Assembly: GCA_963662175.1 (NCBI GenBank)
Contig: OY759221.1
Span: 34,408,045-34,472,044, forward strand
DNA length: 64,000 nt
Origin: Aradus depressus
Taxonomy: Eukaryota > Arthropoda > Insecta > Hemiptera > Aradidae
Direction: 5' to 3'
Positions 60,801 through 64,000 of this stretch are shown in pieces; position 1 is the stretch's first letter; each line of letters begins with the position of its first letter. The notes under the pieces are model-generated. The model saw nothing but the letters and a program-made list of their open reading frames with translations. It made no database searches and was not told the DNA's origin. Made by a program: the position numbers and the translations under genes.

Positions 60801-61288
60801 GGTGAATAAACCTAGATTTACCAGAGTAAAAGAACGCTCTGGTAGTAGGCGATATGGCTTCGTAGTTAAAGTCCGGGCATGAGTCATAATGACTAACTAG
60901 AGAAAAGAAAATTTTAAATACCACATTTACGCTTCTGACGACACTATAAGCTTATATCTTAATTTAATTTCTTTGGGAAATAATGTAAAATGTATGTTTT
61001 CTCTAGGAATTGCATTTTTTGTTAGTACATTTTTATTAAATTTCAATGAAGTGGCAAAATAATATTAAATAAAAACTTGCCTTGAAGTACCATACATGGC
61101 TCCAGTGTATCTTCCACGAGACACCGCAATGATAAAACATTATTTTCTTTACTCTGTAATATCGCATTTTCGCCTAAAAAATAGTTAATTAACGTATTTT
61201 TCATATATAAAAAAAAAAAAAAAAAATTGCCTCTAGGATACATACCTTCGTAATAAAAAAATGAAAGAAACAGAAAACTCAACATCAT
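39059..61288 (-). CDS. Large secreted/GPI-anchored mesothelin-stereocilin-like protein, 22 coding exons
   Basis: Exons in transcript order: 61288-61246, 61173-61081, 59183-59020, 58244-58110, 57248-57094, 56944-56804, 56717-56609, 55637-55449, 54309-54109, 52989-52779, 52696-52536, 51064-50885, 50796-50658, 50053-49902, 49074-48887, 48447-48273, 47971-46232, 45166-44999, 44506-44369, 42980-42698, 41226-41123, 39253-39059. Together 5064 nt, one open frame, 1687 aa. Start: MMLSFLFLSFF, a signal peptide. Residues about 25-812 and 1393-1620 are helical, Leu-rich, with LLSENDLLSIPPGI, LLNGISCLDI and YWTSEDLTTLGIIAAGL..EEW patterns like the mesothelin/stereocilin/otoancorin superfamily. Residues 813-1392 (one exon) hold about five Ser/Thr-rich repeats of about 75 aa. 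The C-terminus is a 20-residue hydrophobic tail after a small-residue stretch, as in GPI-anchored proteins. Intron 2 is GC-AG; other introns are GT-AG. An extracellular matrix or adhesion role is inferred from the family only. Confidence 0.8.
39365..39630 (+). repeat. Dispersed repeat family B (intron 21 of the mesothelin-like gene)
   Basis: Contains the GGAAACTTAGTTGATCAATTCG and ACATTAACGGTAATTCACCG-type end. Directly followed by family A. Confidence 0.55.
39650..40260 (+). repeat. Dispersed repeat family A with (GT)n expansion
   Basis: Best-preserved family A copy: ATTGTAATCGTGCGAAAATTC start, GCGATGATGTC, a (GT)n run at 39790-39818, GTCACATGTGCTAACTCAG, TTTTCGAGATACGTGCCGAA and a CCTCAGATTTGAAATAGAATC end. 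Confidence 0.7.
40350..40512. repeat. Inverted-repeat element
   Basis: Arms TTTCAGTGGAAACCGTCATC and GACGACGGTTTCCACAGAAA are imperfect complements and continue inward with GATGTGAAGA / TCTTCACATC. Non-coding, origin unknown. Confidence 0.6.
40630..40858. mobile_element. MITE family C (intron 21)
   Basis: GTGGCCATTACAGTAGTATT at left and AAGTCCAGTAATGGCTATGT at right, with the internal GCTGATGCCAACTC block. Confidence 0.6.
41290..41710 (+). repeat. Dispersed repeat family B (intron 20)
   Basis: Two internal near-repeats with GGGGCTCAACTGAAAAATC- and GATGTAATGAATT-type blocks, ending in the GGGAGAGCGAAAACGTAATTG segment. Confidence 0.6.
41845..41880 (+). ncRNA. Hammerhead ribozyme-like motif, degenerate
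   Basis: CTGACGA (41849-41855), GGT..GCC stem, GAAA, but the palindromic stem III has mutated to AAGATA. Marks the end of a decayed Penelope-type element continuing into the inverted repeat at 41892. Confidence 0.4.
41892..42589. mobile_element. Long inverted repeat, 250-bp arms, Penelope-type ends (intron 20)
   Basis: Arms 41892-42142 and 42339-42589 are near-perfect reverse complements. The inner arm ends share TGTCTATTCCAC with the hairpin at 4559. The 196-bp centre is much more GC-rich than its surroundings (CCGGATCCCGGTG, GGACCGGG), non-repetitive and of unknown origin. Confidence 0.7.
43338..43467 (+). mobile_element. tRNA-derived SINE (SINE1), 3' part (intron 19)
   Basis: Only the last 130 bp: GAGTCGGGCTCATGTCCAC through GTTAAAGCCCGGGTCATAA and TAACTAAC. 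Confidence 0.8.
43636..43978 (-). mobile_element. tRNA-derived SINE (SINE1), full-length reference copy (intron 19)
   Basis: Complete copy of about 343 bp. On the minus strand: GGCGCCGGTAGCTCAATGG (box A), GGGTTCGAAACCC (box B), the body, and the GGGCATGAGTCATAATAACT end. Confidence 0.9.
45340..45560 (+). pseudogene. Non-LTR retrotransposon RT 3'-end remnant (intron 17)
   Basis: Encodes RYQEERE, FKALPHFMKAIDKIKTFK and LEEILYSKKEF, the usual end of a non-LTR RT region. Runs antisense to the host gene and lies in its intron. Related to 14300-14500. Confidence 0.5.
46116..46232 (+). mobile_element. SINE1 3' part forming the donor edge of exon 17
   Basis: The last 115 bp of SINE1, ending TAATAACTAACC. 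Read on the minus strand, its end GGTTAGTTATTAG supplies the G|GTTAGT splice donor directly after codon AAG of the 580-codon exon of the mesothelin-like gene. Confidence 0.75.
51985..52095 (-). mobile_element. SINE2-related head (intron 11)
   Basis: On the minus strand GGGGTCGTGATGGCCACGTG, GGCTAGAGCATAGGG and TTGCATGG match the SINE2 head at 29683. The B-box region differs, so it is a diverged or related family. Confidence 0.55.
52386..52418 (+). ncRNA. Hammerhead ribozyme-like motif
   Basis: CTGATGA (52390-52396), very short stem II, GAAA (52407-52410), then ACGT and TT. The flanking stem I is not obvious. Solo relic without an inverted partner (intron 11). Confidence 0.35.
53172..53357. 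mobile_element. Compact inverted-repeat element (intron 9)
   Basis: GTAGAAAATAAACAGTTTCT and TTCGGAGGCGATC at left are mirrored by GATCGCCTCCGAA and AACAGTTTATTTTCTAC at right. About 185 bp, non-coding, MITE-like. Confidence 0.65.
53452..53666 (+). mobile_element. tRNA-derived SINE (SINE1), headless, diverged (intron 9)
   Basis: Body blocks CTTGAGCATGCCGTCG, GTTCCCGAGCCTGTA and GGCATGAGTCGTAATAGCTA. Confidence 0.75.
53762..53797 (-). ncRNA. Hammerhead ribozyme-like motif, tentative
   Basis: Minus strand: CTGAAGA, a weak ACC/GGT stem, GAAA, then TGTC giving a GTC cleavage triplet and flanking GGG/CC stem I. Short stems make it uncertain (intron 9). Confidence 0.3.
53870..54062 (+). repeat. 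Dispersed repeat family B abutting exon 9
   Basis: Partial copy with ATGAATGTATCAACACGAAA and GTACATTGTCGGTGATTAAC. It ends about 45 bp from the exon 9 donor of the mesothelin-like gene. Confidence 0.55.
54385..54995 (-). pseudogene. Non-LTR retrotransposon RNase H domain remnant (intron 8)
   Basis: On the minus strand GSFTDGYRQKG matches the RNase H FTDGS motif, and further downstream CDRCGEDETAAHFL and CP are the cysteine/histidine motif that follows RNase H in I/LOA/R1-type LINEs. Stops and frameshifts are present. Same strand as the host gene but incompatible with its frame. Confidence 0.6.
57300..57515. mobile_element. MITE family C (intron 4)
   Basis: GGCTATAACAGGAGTTTCTT at left and AAGAAAGTTCTGTAATTGCC at right. 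Interior diverged. Confidence 0.6.
57560..57960 (-). repeat. Dispersed repeat family A, reverse copy (intron 4)
   Basis: The minus strand reads TTGGGCAAAAATCAGAGATCG, GTCACATGTACTAACTTAGA and AGATAATGCAAAAACGG in the family A order. Confidence 0.6.
58300..58905 (-). pseudogene. Jockey-clade reverse transcriptase fragment (intron 3)
   Basis: About 200 codons open on the minus strand: LTDWANKWRIKIN, PPVYINNQPISASDTVRYLG, LDRRLTW, SLENKLHIYN, ICTYGTEMWGSA, then frameshifts. These are the post-catalytic thumb blocks of Jockey-type non-LTR RTs. The catalytic part is absent. Clearly related to 25034-25580. Confidence 0.8.
59380..59940. other. Intron 2 segment of unknown origin with SINE-like piece
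   Basis: Less AT-rich than its surroundings. 59705-59830 contains GGGTTCGAAACCTG and GGGCCTTAGGTTTTTT, a diverged SINE1 B box and body. The rest matches nothing recognised. Confidence 0.4.
60613..60898 (+). mobile_element. tRNA-derived SINE (SINE1), diverged (intron 2)
   Basis: Head GGGCGTCGGTAGCTAAGAGG, box B AGTTCAAAACCTG, a body deleted in the middle, end GGGCATGAGTCATAATGACT. Confidence 0.8.
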
Positions 61289-62089
61289 TTTGTAATAGCC
61301 CTTTTTATCTACCAATACGACATTAAAACCTATTTTAAAAACCTCTAACTACTTATAAAAATAGCAAGGATCCCAATAGTTACGAAGGACTGATGAGGTT
61401 CTATATCTGTTGGACCTTGTAATCCTTTTTGTGTAAATAAATATTTAGACTAGGATCTAGCATGAGAAATTTATTGTTCATGGTTCGCCAAAATAATTTG
61501 GTCATTTGGAAGCAATTTTGTAATTGCTACAAAGTGTAATTTATATTATGTAAGTGATATATAAGACGTTTAAATATAATTCAGGGTTAATGTATATATA
61601 TTTTTTTGGGAGTGGGGGGGAGGGAGGGGGGGTATTATTGGATGGTTATAATTTTTGTGAAAATGAAAGATATATACAGTCCAGACAGAGATGTTATTTA
61701 AACTTCACTTAACCGAGAAATTCCTTACAATTTGTTATTTAGGATTAATGAATTATCATTAATCCTAAATAACAAAAATGAATTATCTATATACAGCAAT
61801 AAATAAATAAAAATAGTTATTTGTATGTATGCTGGTCACACTTGGCGGTACGCAAGTACGGTTGAGGTAACAATATGAGTGTATAAGTATTTTCAGACTA
61901 TACTTGGAGCAGGTCCCTCTGGTATATTCGTGAAAGTTATCGGGAATGGTTGATCTGGAGTGTAGGGCTGAAGAGCGGCAAGACGTATTGTGTCAATTTG
62001 TATCTTGTGAAATTTTCTACATCTGTTTCTAATGTAATTGTCCGAATACAATTTTTCAATCTGAGTCGATATAGATTATTGTGACATAA

Positions 62090-62190
62090 CTACACATGCC
62101 CGGGCTTCAAGTATGAGGTTATATCGCCTACTACACGAGCGCTCTTTCGTCACTCTGGCAGACATGAGCCCGACTCTACTGTGGGGGACT
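62090..62190 (-). mobile_element. SINE1 fragment
   Basis: The 3' part only (CATGCCCGGGCTTCAAGTA through GAGCCCGACTCTACTGTGG). Confidence 0.75.
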
Positions 62191-62697
62191 TTATTCCCGT
62201 TGCTTTGTCTAGTGACCATCATTTCAGATGTGTGTTCTTTGACTCGTTCTTTAAATTTACGTCCTGGTTGGCCTATGAAAACCGAACTGCACGAAACTTT
62301 TTGCGAAACTAATTTATTTTCCGATTTTTACAAATTTTGTTTTTTTTACGTTTCCTTCAATTTTTTTCTTTCCTTTTATATACTCAATATTTTTTACATT
62401 TTTTTTTTAAACCACATTAAGAATTTCAAAAATCCAGTAGATGTATCCGAAGAAATAACATGTTGACCCGCCTGGGCGTTCTTTTAGTGAAACAGTCCAA
62501 GTACTCCTGATATAGAGAAACCCCATGGGGGAGCATAACAAAAATATCTAGAAACATCAACTGGATTTTTGAAATTCTTACTGTGGTTTACAGTTTTATG
62601 CTCTAATCCTAGATTATTTCATTCAATATTAAGAAAAATACGACGAATAGTTGACATATTATACCGTTTATATTGAGAAAATTTTTTTTCATCAATT

Positions 62698-62920
62698 CAC
62701 ACCGTCCTTCAGATGAGACGTTAAGCGATGGTCCCGAGCCTGTGCGATGTCAGGTACTCGTTTAAGACCCCACCCTAGGTGAATAAACCTAGGTAGGCAA
62801 CATTTATGACTCCCACAGTAGAGTCGAACTCATGTCCACCAGAGTACCGAAAGAGCGCTCTGGTAGCAGGCGATATGTCTTCGTAGTTAAAGCCCGGGCT
62901 TGAGCCCTAATAACTAACTA
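62698..62920 (+). mobile_element. SINE1 fragment, headless
   Basis: Body and 3' end: GACGTTAAGCGATGGTCCCG through AAAGCCCGGGCTTGAGCCC and TAACTAAC. Confidence 0.8.
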
Positions 62921-63262
62921 CAAAAGGTGAAAAAAGTTCTTTGTTTTTATTTATTTTAATGTAATTGTAAATAAATGGGATAACTAAGTCGGTACGGAGT
63001 GTGCATTGATGATGTGTATCAATCATCAGTAAATAAGTTTCTATATATTAATAAGATAATAAAGGGAACAATTAAAGCGTAAACTATGTAAATTTATTCT
63101 ACAAATTATGTACAAAATAAGATAAAAAAACATAGATAATAAACAGTTCACATGAAGCATTAAGCCAATTTTACATCAAACAGAATATATACATTTTCGT
63201 CTCAATTACAGAAATTAAAAAAAAAAATATTTACAAAAATAATAATAAAAGATGAGCTTATT

Positions 63263-63994
63263 TTAACATTTAGAGTCTGAAATTGATGCCAAATAATCGA
63301 CTTTATAATTTTTATCCCCAATAAAATAGCCGAGTCTTGAAATAGCCAATGGATCTGGTTCTACAATGATGTTGGTAATGGGTTCAAATCCTGTTGCTGG
63401 CTCTAAAAATGAAAAAAGAAACATAAAAAAATAATGAGTACTATAAATCATCAATTTCTTGACTTTTTATTTCATTTTCTAAATAAGAGGTCAGCAGCAC
63501 AGAGCATGCGGGTCAAATACGGCTCTTGAAGTCCTCTTGCCAGTGAGAAGTCAGAATTTTTTTTTTTTTTTTTCAGAAAAATCGTAAAGAATACACAACA
63601 TGACCGAATCAAAGTTGTTAATATAAAGTAATTGATATGATATACAACATTTTCTTCTCATGTATCCATATCTTAGTGTATTTTTATATTATTTCATTCA
63701 GATATACGGACCACGCTAGAATACCAATTGGATCATAACGGGCGCACATGAGTTCAAAAGGCATAGTTATTAGTAAGTCCGACCTCAGTTCTTAATCATT
63801 GAGCAGAATTATTCATATTTATTTATTTCATGAAATGATATCCTTATTTAATTTGTCTTCAATGAAATTGAAAAAAATGGAGCTATGACATGGCTAAACT
63901 TACCGACAGAAATGCAGGAACGTTTAGAGAAGAGAGAGCTTTTCAGAGATGTTTTTACTGTCATTAATCGTACGCAGCCAATCTTGTTCAAAAT
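63263..63994 (-). CDS. 3' end of an unidentified gene (last two coding exons)
   Basis: Exons 63994-63904 and 63402-63263, with an acceptor TTTCAG at the very window edge, donor G|GTAAGT and acceptor TTTTTAG. In the only frame that is open through the first exon they join to a 76-codon C-terminus ending in a stop: CVRLMTVKTSLKSS, SVEPATGFEPITNIIVEPDP, SRLGYFIGDKNYKVDYLAS. No domain recognised. The gene continues beyond the right edge. Confidence 0.45.
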
Positions 63995-64000
63995 CTGAAA

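Larger units (their letters stand above)
61316..63262. other. Intergenic region between the mesothelin-like gene and the edge gene
   Basis: Contains a perfect hairpin (61731-61775: GTTATTTAGGATTAATGA and its complement), SINE1 pieces at 62090-62190 (minus) and 62698-62920 (plus), and otherwise AT-rich DNA without recognised genes. It may include the promoter of the mesothelin-like gene; no core element stands out. Confidence 0.5.

Overview
This is a eukaryotic nuclear window, AT-rich, with spliceosomal introns, tRNA-derived SINEs, MITEs, Jockey-type LINE remnants and Penelope-like elements. Gene content and repeat types point to an arthropod, most probably an insect. No species can be named from sequence alone, and nothing here is prokaryotic.

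Three intron-containing genes were rebuilt by hand from splice sites and reading-frame continuity. (1) A Chk2/CHEK2 (Drosophila loki) checkpoint kinase lies on the plus strand, 13148-25797, in 8 coding exons giving 462 aa: N-terminal TQ motifs, an FHA domain, and a complete Ser/Thr kinase domain. (2) A RAD51-family recombinase paralogue, best matching RAD51D, lies on the minus strand, 35267-30978, in 5 coding exons giving 319 aa. It is convergent with Chk2, so two DNA-double-strand-break genes sit side by side. (3) A large minus-strand gene, 61288-39059, has 22 coding exons that stay in one frame for 1687 codons. It predicts a secreted, probably GPI-anchored or membrane-tethered protein: a signal peptide, helical Leu/Pro-rich repeats resembling the mesothelin/stereocilin/otoancorin superfamily, a 580-codon exon holding Ser/Thr-rich mucin-like tandem repeats, and a hydrophobic C-terminus. 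The 3' end of a fourth, unidentified minus-strand gene enters at the right edge (63263-63994).

Layout: 1-12950 is intergenic and packed with nested repeats. 13-26 kb is Chk2, whose introns hold a decayed PIF/Harbinger element, a hAT remnant, a Jockey remnant, a MITE and SINEs. 26.5-30.9 kb is intergenic and contains a 63-bp x 9 tandem array with a higher-order period. 31-35.3 kb is RAD51D, with an unidentified 169-codon ORF in intron 3. 35.6-38.5 kb is a Penelope-like element arranged as a nearly perfect 1.29-kb-arm palindrome, flanked by an 11-bp direct repeat. 39-61.3 kb is the mesothelin-like gene with TE-filled introns. 61.3-64 kb is repeats plus the edge gene.

The most distinctive signal is the Penelope-like system. 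The palindrome carries an RT-GIY-YIG protein on one arm, a truncated mirror copy on the other, and a hammerhead-ribozyme-like core in each arm. The same kind of core (CTGANGA, stem-loop, GAAA, short self-complementary stem III) recurs at several smaller inverted repeats across the window, and one of these shows the same architecture of hairpin, about 45-bp one-sided extension and 13-bp target duplication. The second point of note is that a SINE end appears to supply the splice donor of the 580-codon exon of the mesothelin-like gene.
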